Assembly (NCBI GenBank): GCA_030145945.1 | Contig: JASLDK010000102.1 | Span: forward strand, 1-13,497 | Direction: 5' to 3' | Origin: Nocardioides sp. | Lineage (GTDB): Bacteria; Actinomycetota; Actinomycetes; Propionibacteriales; Nocardioidaceae | DNA length: 13,497 nt | Shown: one piece after another, positions 5,618 to 12,408 of the stretch | Layout: each line of letters opens with the position of its first letter | Position numbering within the stretch: position 1 is the first letter of the stretch | Notes under the pieces: generated by a model | Told to the model about the DNA's origin: nothing | The model's input: the letters and a program-made list of their open reading frames with translations, nothing else | The model's database searches: none | Position numbers and translations under genes: made by a program

Positions 5618-6745
5618 ATGACCGACTCACCCACCCCCGTCCCCACCACCGCAGGCAGCGCGCCTGCCCCCGTCCGCCACACCGTGGTCGTGCCCAACAG
5701 CATCGACATGGTCAGCCTCTTCGGTCCGGGCGACGAGCACCTCGGCATCATCGAGAAGCGCCTCGGCATCCAGGTCCACGTGCGCGGCAACCGGATCACG
5801 CTTGCCGGCGACGTGCACGAGATCGAGCTGGGCGAGAAGGTCATCGGTGAGCTGGTCGCGATCCTGCGCACCGGCCAGGGCGTGACTGCCGAGGTCGTCG
5901 AGCGGGTCGAGGCGATGTTGCGTGTCCAGACGGCCACCTCCGAGCGGCCCGCCGACGTGCTCTCCCTCAACATCTTGAGCAACCGCGGCCGCTCGATCCG
6001 ACCCAAGACGCTCAACCAGAAGCGGTACGTCGAGACCATCGACAACCACACCATCACCTTCGGGATCGGCCCGGCGGGCACGGGCAAGACCTATCTCGCC
6101 ATGGCGAAGGCCGTCCAGGCCCTTCAGGCCAAGCAGGTCAATCGGATCATCCTGACCCGGCCCGCGGTCGAGGCCGGCGAAAGGCTCGGGTACCTGCCCG
6201 GCACGCTCAGCGAGAAGATCGATCCCTACCTGCGCCCGTTGTACGACGCCCTGCACGACATGCTCGACCCGGAGACGATCCCCAAGCTGCTGGCGGCCGG
6301 AACGATCGAGGTCGCGCCCCTGGCCTACATGCGGGGAAGGAGCCTCAACGACTCCTTCATCATCCTCGACGAGGCGCAGAACACCACGCCCGAGCAGATG
6401 AAGATGTTCCTCACCCGCCTCGGCTTCGGCTCCAAGATCGTCGTCATCGGCGACGTCACCCAGGTCGACCTGCCCCGCGGTACGACGTCCGGGTTGCGCA
6501 TCGTCGAGAACATCCTCGACGGCGTCGAGGACCTGTCGTTCGTCCGGCTGACGAGCAGTGACGTCGTTCGACACCAACTGGTCGGGCGGATCGTTGCCGC
6601 CTACGACGACTTCGACGCCCGCAAGGAGGCGGGGCCACGAGCCGGGCAGCAACGGCCGCAGGCCCAGGGCCGCGTCGACGACACATCGAGCAAGCGCAAG
6701 CCCAAGAAGAAGGCCAAGAAGGCCATGAAGAAGGACGAGAAGTGA
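5618..6745 (+). CDS. phoH: PhoH-like ATPase (PhoH1 type)
   Basis: Cytoplasmic P-loop ATPase of 375 residues; PhoH proteins resemble the helicase core of superfamily 1 and are linked to RNA metabolism, usually next to ybeY. The N-terminal KH-like region (about 20-105) precedes the ATPase domain. Walker A is GPAGTGKT at 151-158, Walker B is IILDEAQ ending at 254, and IGDVTQVDLPRG is the conserved motif that follows. The C-terminus is a Lys-rich tail (KRKPKKKAKKAMKKDEK), typical of a nucleic-acid-binding extension. The ATG at 5618 is preferred because the extra 17 residues from the ATG at 5567 are basic and low in complexity, and 5567 overlaps the -10 candidate; neither start has a good ribosome-binding site (GGAAAGG at 5591-5597 is too far). 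Its TGA overlaps the GTG of ybeY. Confidence 0.94.
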   Translation: MTDSPTPVPTTAGSAPAPVRHTVVVPNSIDMVSLFGPGDEHLGIIEKRLGIQVHVRGNRITLAGDVHEIELGEKVIGELVAILRTGQGVTAEVVERVEAMLRVQTATSERPADVLSLNILSNRGRSIRPKTLNQKRYVETIDNHTITFGIGPAGTGKTYLAMAKAVQALQAKQVNRIILTRPAVEAGERLGYLPGTLSEKIDPYLRPLYDALHDMLDPETIPKLLAAGTIEVAPLAYMRGRSLNDSFIILDEAQNTTPEQMKMFLTRLGFGSKIVVIGDVTQVDLPRGTTSGLRIVENILDGVEDLSFVRLTSSDVVRHQLVGRIVAAYDDFDARKEAGPRAGQQRPQAQGRVDDTSSKRKPKKKAKKAMKKDEK

Positions 6746-7200
6746 GCATCGAGATCCTCGACGAGTCCGGCAGCGGTCTCGACGTCAAGCACTTCTCGCG
6801 CCTCGCGCGGTTCGTGATGGACCAGATGCGGGTCCACCCGCTGGCCGAGCTGTGCATCAAGGCGGTCGACGAGGACACCATCGCCGAGCTCAACGAGAAG
6901 TGGATGGAGAAGGAGGGGCCGACCGACGTGCTCGCCTTCCCCATGGACGAGCTGCGTCCCGGTCTGGTCAATGAGGAGCCCGAGGAAGGCGTCCTCGGTG
7001 ACCTCGTCCTGTGCCCTGTCGTCGCCGAGCGCCAGGGCGCCGCTGCTGGCCATGGCACGCTCGCTGAGCTCGAACTGCTGACGACCCACGGCATCCTCCA
7101 CCTGCTCGGCTACGACCACGCCGAGCCTGAGGAGCACAAGGTGATGTTCGGCCTGCAGGACCAGCTCCTCGCGCAGTGGCGGGCCCAGCCGACCGCATGA
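6742..7200 (+). CDS. ybeY: Endoribonuclease YbeY (rRNA maturation / ribosome quality control)
   Basis: Zinc metallo-endoribonuclease of 152 residues, involved in 16S rRNA 3'-end maturation and 70S quality control in bacteria where it has been studied. The zinc site is HGILHLLGYDH with His116, His120 and His126, the family's HxxxHxxxxxH form. GPTDVLAFPMDE at 59-70 is the other signature (usually TDVLSFP), and LGDLVLCPVVAERQ at 85-98 is the conserved GD-I-IC strand. The length is normal. The GTG at 6742 overlaps the phoH stop as GTGA, so translation is probably coupled. The gene's own TGA overlaps the next ATG. The phoH-ybeY pairing is one of the most conserved in bacteria and suggests joint action in RNA processing. 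Confidence 0.96.
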   Translation: MSIEILDESGSGLDVKHFSRLARFVMDQMRVHPLAELCIKAVDEDTIAELNEKWMEKEGPTDVLAFPMDELRPGLVNEEPEEGVLGDLVLCPVVAERQGAAAGHGTLAELELLTTHGILHLLGYDHAEPEEHKVMFGLQDQLLAQWRAQPTA

Positions 7201-8495
7201 TCAGCGACGGTCTCTGGTCGCTGGGTGCGGCCGCGGTCCTCGTCGTCCTCGCCGGCCTCTTCGCCGCAGCCGATGCGGCCGTGGCCGGCTTCTCCAAGGC
7301 CCGCGCCCAGGAGCTCGTCGCCGATGGTCGGGCGGGTGCGAAGCGCCTCGCGACGGTTCTCGACGATGCTCCGCGCCATCTCAACACCGCACTGCTGCTG
7401 CAGTTGATGTGCGAGATCGCCGCGGTCGTCGTCGTCACCTTGTACGTCGACGCGCGACTCGACGCGTCCTGGTGGGCGCGCGCCGGTGTGGTGCTCGCCG
7501 TCATGCTGGTGGTCACCTTCGTCGTCATCGGTGTCGCGCCGCGCACGGTCGGTCGCCAGCATGCGGAGAGTGTCGCGATTGCCGCCGCCTGGCCGCTGTC
7601 CGCCCTCACCACGGTGCTGGGCCCGATCCCACGACTGCTGATCGCGGTGGGCAACGCGATCACGCCGGGGCGGGGATTCCGGCAGGGACCGTTCCAGACC
7701 GAGACCGAGTTGCGCGAGCTCGTCGACATGGCCGAGGCGACCGAGCTGATCGAGGCCGACGAGCGGAAGATGATCCACTCGGTCTTCGAGTTCGGTGACA
7801 CGACCGTGCGCGAGGTGATGGTGCCGCGCGGCGACGTGGTCTACATCGAGACCCACAAGAACCTGCGTCAGACCATGTCCCTGTTCCTGCGCTCGGGCTT
7901 CTCGCGGGTTCCGGTCGTGGGGGAGAACCTCGATGACGTGCGTGGCGTGGCCTACCTCAAGGACGTCGTACGCCGGGACTTCGAGGCGCCCGACGTCGAG
8001 CTGACCCAGAAGGTCGAGGAGGTCATGCGGCCCGCCGTCTGGGTCCCCGAGTCCAAGCCGGTCGACGACCTGCTGCGCGAGATGCAGTTGCGCCGCCTGC
8101 ACGTCGCGATCGTCGTCGACGAGTACGGCGGCACCGCCGGCCTGATCACGATCGAGGACCTGCTGGAGGAGATCGTCGGTGAGATCACCGACGAGTACGA
8201 CGAGGCGGAGATCGAGGTGGAGACCGTCATCGACGGCCGCATCGACGAGGTCCGCGTCTCCTCGCGCTATCCGGTCGACGACCTCGACGAGATCTTCGGA
8301 TTCACGATCGAGGAGGAGGACGTCGACTCCGTCGGCGGTCTGCTCGCCAAGCATCTCGGGCGCGTGCCGATCCCGGGCTCGGTCGTCGAGGCGCACGGTC
8401 TGCGCTTCGAGGCCGAGCGGGTGGCCGGACGCCGCAACAAGATCGGCACCGTGCTCATCTCGCGCGTTCCTCAGGATGAAGCCGTCGTCGACTGA
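7197..8495 (+). CDS. CNNM/CorC-HlyC family membrane protein with CBS domains (hemolysin-like, Rv2366c type)
   Basis: Membrane protein of 432 residues. A DUF21/CNNM domain with three or four transmembrane helices spans about 1-185 (hydrophobic at 5-30, 64-83, 95-115, 123-150). An acidic helix (DMAEATELIEADERKMIHSVFEFGD) leads into a CBS pair at about 205-330, with the MVPR segment at 208-211 and VVDEYGGTAGLITIEDLLEEIVGEI at 307-330. The C-terminal transporter-associated CorC_HlyC domain spans about 340-425. Relatives are linked to magnesium or cobalt transport and tolerance; the older 'hemolysin' label is historical. The ATG at 7197 overlaps the ybeY TGA (ATGA); the open frame 7 codons further upstream has no reason to be used. 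This is the expected gene between ybeY and the cytidine-deaminase-like gene; here the order breaks after it. Confidence 0.93.
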   Translation: MISDGLWSLGAAAVLVVLAGLFAAADAAVAGFSKARAQELVADGRAGAKRLATVLDDAPRHLNTALLLQLMCEIAAVVVVTLYVDARLDASWWARAGVVLAVMLVVTFVVIGVAPRTVGRQHAESVAIAAAWPLSALTTVLGPIPRLLIAVGNAITPGRGFRQGPFQTETELRELVDMAEATELIEADERKMIHSVFEFGDTTVREVMVPRGDVVYIETHKNLRQTMSLFLRSGFSRVPVVGENLDDVRGVAYLKDVVRRDFEAPDVELTQKVEEVMRPAVWVPESKPVDDLLREMQLRRLHVAIVVDEYGGTAGLITIEDLLEEIVGEITDEYDEAEIEVETVIDGRIDEVRVSSRYPVDDLDEIFGFTIEEEDVDSVGGLLAKHLGRVPIPGSVVEAHGLRFEAERVAGRRNKIGTVLISRVPQDEAVVD

Positions 8496-8499
8496 CAGG

Positions 8500-9753
8500 A
8501 TGTGGGTCGTGCCGCTGCTGCGACGGGCCGCGATGCCGCTCCTGCTGTGGGCGGTCGCGTCGGTCTACTGCTGGTGGCGGGTCCCCGTCGCCGCCCGGAA
8601 CCGGATCTGGGCCGAGGACGGTGCGGTCTTCCTCAGCGGCAGTCAGTCGGGTGTGGCCCCATGGACCCCGTACGACGGGTACCTGCACGTCGTTCCTCGC
8701 CTGGTCACCGACGTGATCGTGCTGGTCGTGCCTGTCGGGCAGTGGAGCGTCGCGGTCACCGTCGCGGCGGTCGCACTGGTCGCCCTCGTGTGCGCACTGA
8801 CCTGGCTCCTCACGGAGGGCGTCATCGCCCACCAGTGGGTCCGGGTGCTCGTCGCGCTCGCTCCGGTCCTGTTGCCGGCCGGCGCGACCGAGACCCTCGG
8901 CAACCTCGCGAACCTGCACGGCTTCGCGTTGTGGCTGGCCTTCTGGATCGTGCTGCATCGTCCGGCGAGCCGTGCCGCGGCGATGGGCTGGGCCGTCGCC
9001 GGACTGCTGGCCGGTCTGAGCGAGGTGGTCGTCGTCCTCCTGGTGCCGCTGATGGTGGTGGGCTGGCGGGACCGGCAGCGCTGGATCGCACGCGCGGGGC
9101 TCCTCGCCGGAGCCGTCGCCCAGCTGCTCGCGACGGTGCTCCACCCGCGACCCGCCAAGGGTGATGCCGCCTTCTCCCTTCCCGACCTGGTCGTGGGCTA
9201 CGCGGGCCACGCGGGGGCGGCGGCGTGGACGGACGGTGGTGGCCTCGCGGGTCGGCTGGTCGACCTCGCCGGGCCCTCGGGCCTCGTGGTCCTGGTGCTG
9301 CCGGCGCTCGTCGCGGCGGGCCTCGTTCTTCGTCGCGGAGAGCCCGCGCTGCGCGTCGCGGCTGTCGGTCTTCTGCTCGGGTCCGGTCTGCTCTGGTCCG
9401 CGAGCATCGTCGCCAACGGATACCCCATGGAGTTCGCGGGCTTGAGCGGGGACCAGTGGCGCGCCGGCGGCGTCCTGCGGTACGGCACCAGCTCGGGCCT
9501 CTACCTGTTCGCCGTCCCGCTCGTCGCCCTCGATCTGGCCCGATCGCACTGGCATCGCGCTGTGGCGGTCAGCGCTGCGGTGGTGGTGCTGGGAGCCGCA
9601 CTCCTCGCAGCACGGCCCGCTGCAGTGGCCCGCGAGCAGGGGCCTGCATGGCCCTCGACCGCAGTCCTGGACGCGGAGTGCGTCGGGACGAGTGAGATCC
9701 CGGTCCCGATCGCGCCGCTCGGGTGGCAGCTGCGCATTCGCTGTCAGCGGTAG
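8500..9753 (+). CDS. Polytopic membrane protein, GT-C glycosyltransferase-like (function unknown)
   Basis: Very hydrophobic protein of 417 residues with roughly nine to ten transmembrane segments. After the first segment (about 10-25) an extracytoplasmic loop holds WAEDG at 37-41, followed by PYDGYLHVVPRLV at 57-69. An acidic pair in the first external loop is a hallmark of GT-C lipid-phosphate-sugar glycosyltransferases, so a transferase is possible, but I recognise no specific family. The C-terminal ~45 residues (from about 373) are less hydrophobic, with two cysteines (DAECVG and RIRCQR) that could form an external disulfide. The ATG at 8500 is taken, 4 bases after the CorC-like stop; ATG at 8476 (overlapping that gene) and GTG at 8509 are alternatives, and none has a well-spaced ribosome-binding site. 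It is not part of the usual core order, so it is probably an insertion. Confidence 0.7.
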   Translation: MWVVPLLRRAAMPLLLWAVASVYCWWRVPVAARNRIWAEDGAVFLSGSQSGVAPWTPYDGYLHVVPRLVTDVIVLVVPVGQWSVAVTVAAVALVALVCALTWLLTEGVIAHQWVRVLVALAPVLLPAGATETLGNLANLHGFALWLAFWIVLHRPASRAAAMGWAVAGLLAGLSEVVVVLLVPLMVVGWRDRQRWIARAGLLAGAVAQLLATVLHPRPAKGDAAFSLPDLVVGYAGHAGAAAWTDGGGLAGRLVDLAGPSGLVVLVLPALVAAGLVLRRGEPALRVAAVGLLLGSGLLWSASIVANGYPMEFAGLSGDQWRAGGVLRYGTSSGLYLFAVPLVALDLARSHWHRAVAVSAAVVVLGAALLAARPAAVAREQGPAWPSTAVLDAECVGTSEIPVPIAPLGWQLRIRCQR

Positions 9754-9771
9754 GGGACGGACGGCGCAGGC

Positions 9772-10716
9772 TCAGCCCAGCAACGCCCAGGGGTCCTCGC
9801 GCTGCCACACGGTGGGGAGGTGGAGCCCGACATCCGTTCGCTCGGCAAGCCGGGTGAGCACGTCCATGGTCGCGTCGAGGTCGTCGCCGAGGTAGGGCAG
9901 CGCGCGCAGCGGCTTGTCCAGCGGGCGGAAGAAGTCGTCCCAGTGGATCAGCACGACCTGCCGGGCCCCGACCGCATCGACGGTCTGCGCCCAGTACTCC
10001 TCGATGTAGGTACGGTCCTGGATGCCCAGCTGCCCGATGCCGAGGTAGGCGACCTCGGCCCGGTGCCCCGCGAGCGCGCCCGGCCGGAACCCCGCACTGC
10101 CCTGGACCAGCGCCGTGCGGCCGCTGTCGTGCTCGACCAGGATCGACCAGGCCTCGCCGCAGCGGTACGCCTCGGTCCTGACCGGCGGCACCACGGGCTC
10201 CGTGATCGCTCCCGGGTACCTGTCCGGCGGACAGTGCTCGCCCTCGACCCAGGTCAGCCGGAAGCCGCCCACCTCCATCGGCACACCGGGGACGACGACC
10301 TCGACCTGCTCGTCGGGTAGTCCGCCGCCGCGCCCGACCTGGCTGACCGAGGTGCCTCCGACGAGGCGGGCGCCGGTCCGCTGTGCGACGACGGCGGAGT
10401 CCAGCACGTGGTCGAAGTGCGTGTGCACGGGCGCGACCACGGCGACCCGGTCGATCCCCGCGCGAGCCAGGGTCGCGTCGATGCGCGCCTCGTCGGGCGC
10501 GATCCTCCCGAGCGCGACGCGGGGCAGCGAGGGACGGGAGAAGAAGCCGTCGGTGAGCACGGCGGTGGTGCCGTCGTCGATCAGCAGGCTGGCGACGCCG
10601 AGGAAGGTCACCGCGACTCCCTCACCGGGATCGCCGGCCCGGGGGAGTCCGAACCGGTCGGCGTACCGACCGATCTCGGGCCGCCCCAGTCGCAGCCGCA
10701 GGCTCAGCGATCGCAC
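9772..10716 (-). CDS. MBL-fold (metallo-beta-lactamase superfamily) hydrolase, UlaG-like
   Basis: Cytoplasmic protein of 314 residues with no signal peptide. VAVTFLGVASLLIDDGTTAVLTDGFFSRP (about 34-62) is the typical opening beta sandwich, and HTHFDH at 98-103 is the metal-binding HxHxDH motif. Later candidate ligands are His161 (VEGEHCPP) and His258 (LIHWDDF). The site where many family members have an Asp bridging ligand reads ALVQGSAGF (202-210), so the second metal site may differ. The substrate cannot be told; relatives include lactonases and phosphodiesterase-like enzymes such as UlaG. The GTG at 10716 has GAGG 9 bases upstream, made partly from the stop codon of the DUF1330 gene 11 bases before it, so the two form one minus-strand unit. 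It ends 18 bases from the end of the facing plus-strand membrane gene. Confidence 0.85.
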   Translation of the reverse strand: MRSLSLRLRLGRPEIGRYADRFGLPRAGDPGEGVAVTFLGVASLLIDDGTTAVLTDGFFSRPSLPRVALGRIAPDEARIDATLARAGIDRVAVVAPVHTHFDHVLDSAVVAQRTGARLVGGTSVSQVGRGGGLPDEQVEVVVPGVPMEVGGFRLTWVEGEHCPPDRYPGAITEPVVPPVRTEAYRCGEAWSILVEHDSGRTALVQGSAGFRPGALAGHRAEVAYLGIGQLGIQDRTYIEEYWAQTVDAVGARQVVLIHWDDFFRPLDKPLRALPYLGDDLDATMDVLTRLAERTDVGLHLPTVWQREDPWALLG

Positions 10717-10727
10717 GGATGGCCGCC

Positions 10728-11015
10728 TCAGGCGCCCGGGACGATCCGCATGTCCCGCTCGGCTCCGCCGTCCAGCGCGACCAGAGCCGCCTGGTAGTCC
10801 GCTGAGTCGTGGGCTGCGATCGCGGCCTCGACGCTGTCGAACTCGATGATCACCGCACGCTCCTCCAGACCGGCCTCATAGACCTTCTCCGGGAGACCCC
10901 GGACCAGGAAGCGCCCGCCTGCCGCGGTCAGCGCAGGGCCGGCCAGTTCGGCGTACGCCTTCATCTTGTCGTTGTCGTGGACGGCTCGATAGATGCTGAT
11001 CCAGTAGGCAGACAT
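10728..11015 (-). CDS. DUF1330 family protein
   Basis: Small protein of 95 residues with the ferredoxin-like alpha-beta pattern of DUF1330: YWISIYRAVHDNDKMKAYAE at 4-23, GGRFLVRGLPEKVYEA at 33-48, ERAVIIEFDSVEAAIAAHDS at 52-71 and DYQAALVALDGGAERDMRIV at 73-92. It belongs to the dimeric alpha-beta barrel group, which includes small oxygenases and stress-response proteins; no catalytic role is established for this family. The ATG at 11015 gives the standard N-terminus, with AGGATGAGG just upstream; five more codons to 11030 are open but unneeded. It is the first gene of the unit with the MBL-fold hydrolase and lies only 33 bases from the divergent start at 11049, so the two promoters must overlap. 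Confidence 0.87.
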   Translation of the reverse strand: MSAYWISIYRAVHDNDKMKAYAELAGPALTAAGGRFLVRGLPEKVYEAGLEERAVIIEFDSVEAAIAAHDSADYQAALVALDGGAERDMRIVPGA

Positions 11016-11036
11016 GGCCTCATCCTGCACCCCTGA

Positions 11037-11042
11037 CAGAAT
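11037..11042 (+). promoter_or_regulatory. Possible leaderless -10 element before the deaminase-like gene
   Basis: CAGAAT lies 6 bases before the ATG at 11049, the spacing of leaderless actinobacterial promoters, and differs from TANAAT at the first base. No Shine-Dalgarno precedes this ATG, which supports a leaderless mRNA. The gene's nearest usual partner is now 2.5 kb upstream across minus-strand genes, so it needs its own promoter. Confidence 0.3.
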
Positions 11043-11048
11043 CGAGCC

Positions 11049-11393
11049 ATGCCCGACCTGTCAGCCGAGGACAAGAAGCTCGTCACCCTCGCCCGCGCCA
11101 CGCGGGCCCGGATCCAGGCCGCCGAGGGCGCGGCGGTCCGCGACACCGACGGCCGGACGTACGCCGCTGCCACGGTCGACCTGCCGTCCCTCCAGTTGAC
11201 GGCCGTCCAGGCCGTGGTCACGATGGCGGTGGCGTCGGGGTCGACCGGCGTCGACGCCTGCGTGGTGCTCGGCGATGCCCAGGACCTCACGGAGCCGGAT
11301 GCGGCCGTGCTGGCGGACTTCCGCGGCTCGAACGGTGTCGTCATCCACGTGGGTGACGCTCGCGGCACGATCGCCGCGACCCTCTCCGCCTGA
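11049..11393 (+). CDS. Cytidine-deaminase-like fold protein lacking zinc ligands (Rv2365c type)
   Basis: Protein of 114 residues, similar in layout to cytidine deaminase: an N-terminal helix (LSAEDKKLVTLARATRA), EGAAVRDTDGRTYAAATVDLPSLQL (about 26-50, matching the VGAA..GxxYxGxNVENxSY region), a helix TAVQAVVTMAVASG (51-64), and LTEPDAAVLADF (80-91) where the enzymes have PCGxCRQxLxEF. The catalytic His/Cys-Ala-Glu and both zinc Cys are missing (TAVQ and EPDAAV instead), so deaminase activity is not expected. In actinobacteria a gene of this kind lies between the CorC-like gene and era. Here it keeps its place in the order but has lost both neighbours: minus-strand genes precede it, and an ABC transporter follows in place of era. 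Confidence 0.78.
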   Translation: MPDLSAEDKKLVTLARATRARIQAAEGAAVRDTDGRTYAAATVDLPSLQLTAVQAVVTMAVASGSTGVDACVVLGDAQDLTEPDAAVLADFRGSNGVVIHVGDARGTIAATLSA

Positions 11394-11420
11394 GGCTCAC
11401 CGCCCACCACCAGGTCCGCC

Positions 11421-11442
11421 GGGCATGACAGATGTCATGCCC
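11421..11442. promoter_or_regulatory. Perfect 10-2-10 palindrome, candidate operator of the ABC transporter module
   Basis: GGGCATGACA at 11421-11430 and TGTCATGCCC at 11433-11442 are exact inverted copies around a 2-base centre. The site is 54 bases before the ATPase start and 28 after the stop of the deaminase-like gene. A core of TGACA-N2-TGTCA has the size expected for a dimeric NarL/LuxR-type response regulator or a similar dimer. No T-run follows, which argues against an intrinsic terminator, though the RNA could form a 9-bp stem. A sensor-kinase-like gene at the end of the module supports a response-regulator site. Confidence 0.6.
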
Positions 11443-11453
11443 AGACCGTGACG

Positions 11454-11499
11454 CATGCCCGAGGCGGCAGGAGTCCTGTGGGACGAGGCTGAGGGCATG
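11454..11499 (+). promoter_or_regulatory. Additional half-sites in the ABC leader, one on the start codon
   Basis: CATGCCC recurs at 11454-11460, 18 bases after the copy in the palindrome, and its inverse GGGCATG is at 11493-11499, where the last three bases are the ATPase ATG and the GAGGG ribosome-binding site overlaps it. As RNA, GGGCAUG could pair with either CAUGCCC copy and hide the start. This may be a second protein-binding site, an RNA switch or chance. Confidence 0.35.
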
Positions 11500-12408
11500 T
11501 CCTCACTCCACCCGAACCCGCTGGCCGTCCGGCTCGCGGGAGTGACCAAGACCTTCGGCCCGGTCGAGTCCGTGCGCGGCATCGACCTCGACCTGCAGCC
11601 CGGCGAGATCGTCGCCTTCCTCGGACCCAACGGTGCCGGCAAGACCACGACCATCGACATGGTCCTGGGCCTGAGCCGTCCGACGACGGGCACTGTCGAG
11701 GTCCTCGGCCTCGAACCCCGCAAGGCGATCGCCCGCGGGCTCGTGTCCGCGGTGATGCAGAGCGGCGGGTTGCTCAAGGACCTCACCGTCCGCGAGACCG
11801 TCGCCTACACGGCCAGCCTGTTCGCCGACACCGAGGACGTCGACACGGTCCTGGACCGGGCCGGGATCACGGCCATCGCCGAGCGTCGGGTCGCGAAGTG
11901 CTCCGGCGGCGAGCAGCAACGTCTCCGCTTCGCCATGGCGCTGCTGCCCGATCCTGCACTGCTGCTGCTCGACGAGCCGACGACCGGTATGGACGTCGAG
12001 GGCCGGCGCGCGTTCTGGAGTGCGATCCGCGCCGATGCCGGCTCGGGACGAACGGTCCTGTTCGCGACGCACTACCTCGAGGAGGCGGACCAGTACGCCG
12101 ACCGCATCGTCTTGATCAGCAAGGGTCGGGTCGTCGCGGACGGCACTGGCCCGCAGATCCGAGCGCTCGCCTCCGGACGCACGATCCGCGCCTGGTTGCC
12201 CGGCGCGGACGCCGCCGTGGTCGCGGCGATCACCGCTGTCGGCGGCGTCGACCACGTCGACGTACGGGGTGACTCCGTGACGATCCGCGCCAAGGACAGC
12301 GACTCGGTCGCCCGCTACCTGCTGACCGAGACCCCCGCCCGGGACGTGGAGATCATCGCCCAGGGCATCGAAGAAGCCTTCCTCAGCCTGACAGGAGACG
12401 CATCATGA
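11497..12408 (+). CDS. ABC transporter ATP-binding protein (drug/antibiotic export type)
   Basis: Nucleotide-binding subunit of 303 residues that would power the ABC-2 permease encoded next. Walker A GPNGAGKT is at 43-50, the Q-loop Gln at 88 (VMQSGGLLKDLTVRE), the signature CSGGEQQR at 135-142, Walker B LLLLDE at 155-160 and the switch His at 192 (FATHYLEEAD). The signature begins with Cys rather than Leu and has Glu in place of the first Gln. The ~90 residues after residue 215 form the extra domain found in exporters of the DrrA/CcmA/YvfR type. The ATG at 11497 is chosen because GAGGG precedes it and the ABC fold starts soon after; the ATG at 11455 would add 14 residues and lies in a half-site. 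The TGA overlaps the permease ATG. This kind of ATPase often serves antibiotic or lipopeptide export, but the substrate is unknown. Confidence 0.93.
   Translation: MSSLHPNPLAVRLAGVTKTFGPVESVRGIDLDLQPGEIVAFLGPNGAGKTTTIDMVLGLSRPTTGTVEVLGLEPRKAIARGLVSAVMQSGGLLKDLTVRETVAYTASLFADTEDVDTVLDRAGITAIAERRVAKCSGGEQQRLRFAMALLPDPALLLLDEPTTGMDVEGRRAFWSAIRADAGSGRTVLFATHYLEEADQYADRIVLISKGRVVADGTGPQIRALASGRTIRAWLPGADAAVVAAITAVGGVDHVDVRGDSVTIRAKDSDSVARYLLTETPARDVEIIAQGIEEAFLSLTGDAS
12393..12397 (+). promoter_or_regulatory. Ribosome-binding site of the ABC permease inside the ATPase gene
   Basis: AGGAG ends 7 bases before the ATG at 12405, good spacing for independent initiation in addition to coupling through the ATGA overlap. 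Confidence 0.65.

Noticed and set aside
11421..11442. The palindrome as an intrinsic terminator of the deaminase-like gene
   Set aside because: The stem is strong, but it is followed by AGACCGTG with no T-run, and its exact symmetry and position before a new module fit an operator better. A terminator role is not fully excluded.
11455..11496. ATG at 11455 as the ATPase start
   Set aside because: It has no ribosome-binding site and adds 14 residues before the normal fold start; the ATG at 11497 has GAGGG upstream.
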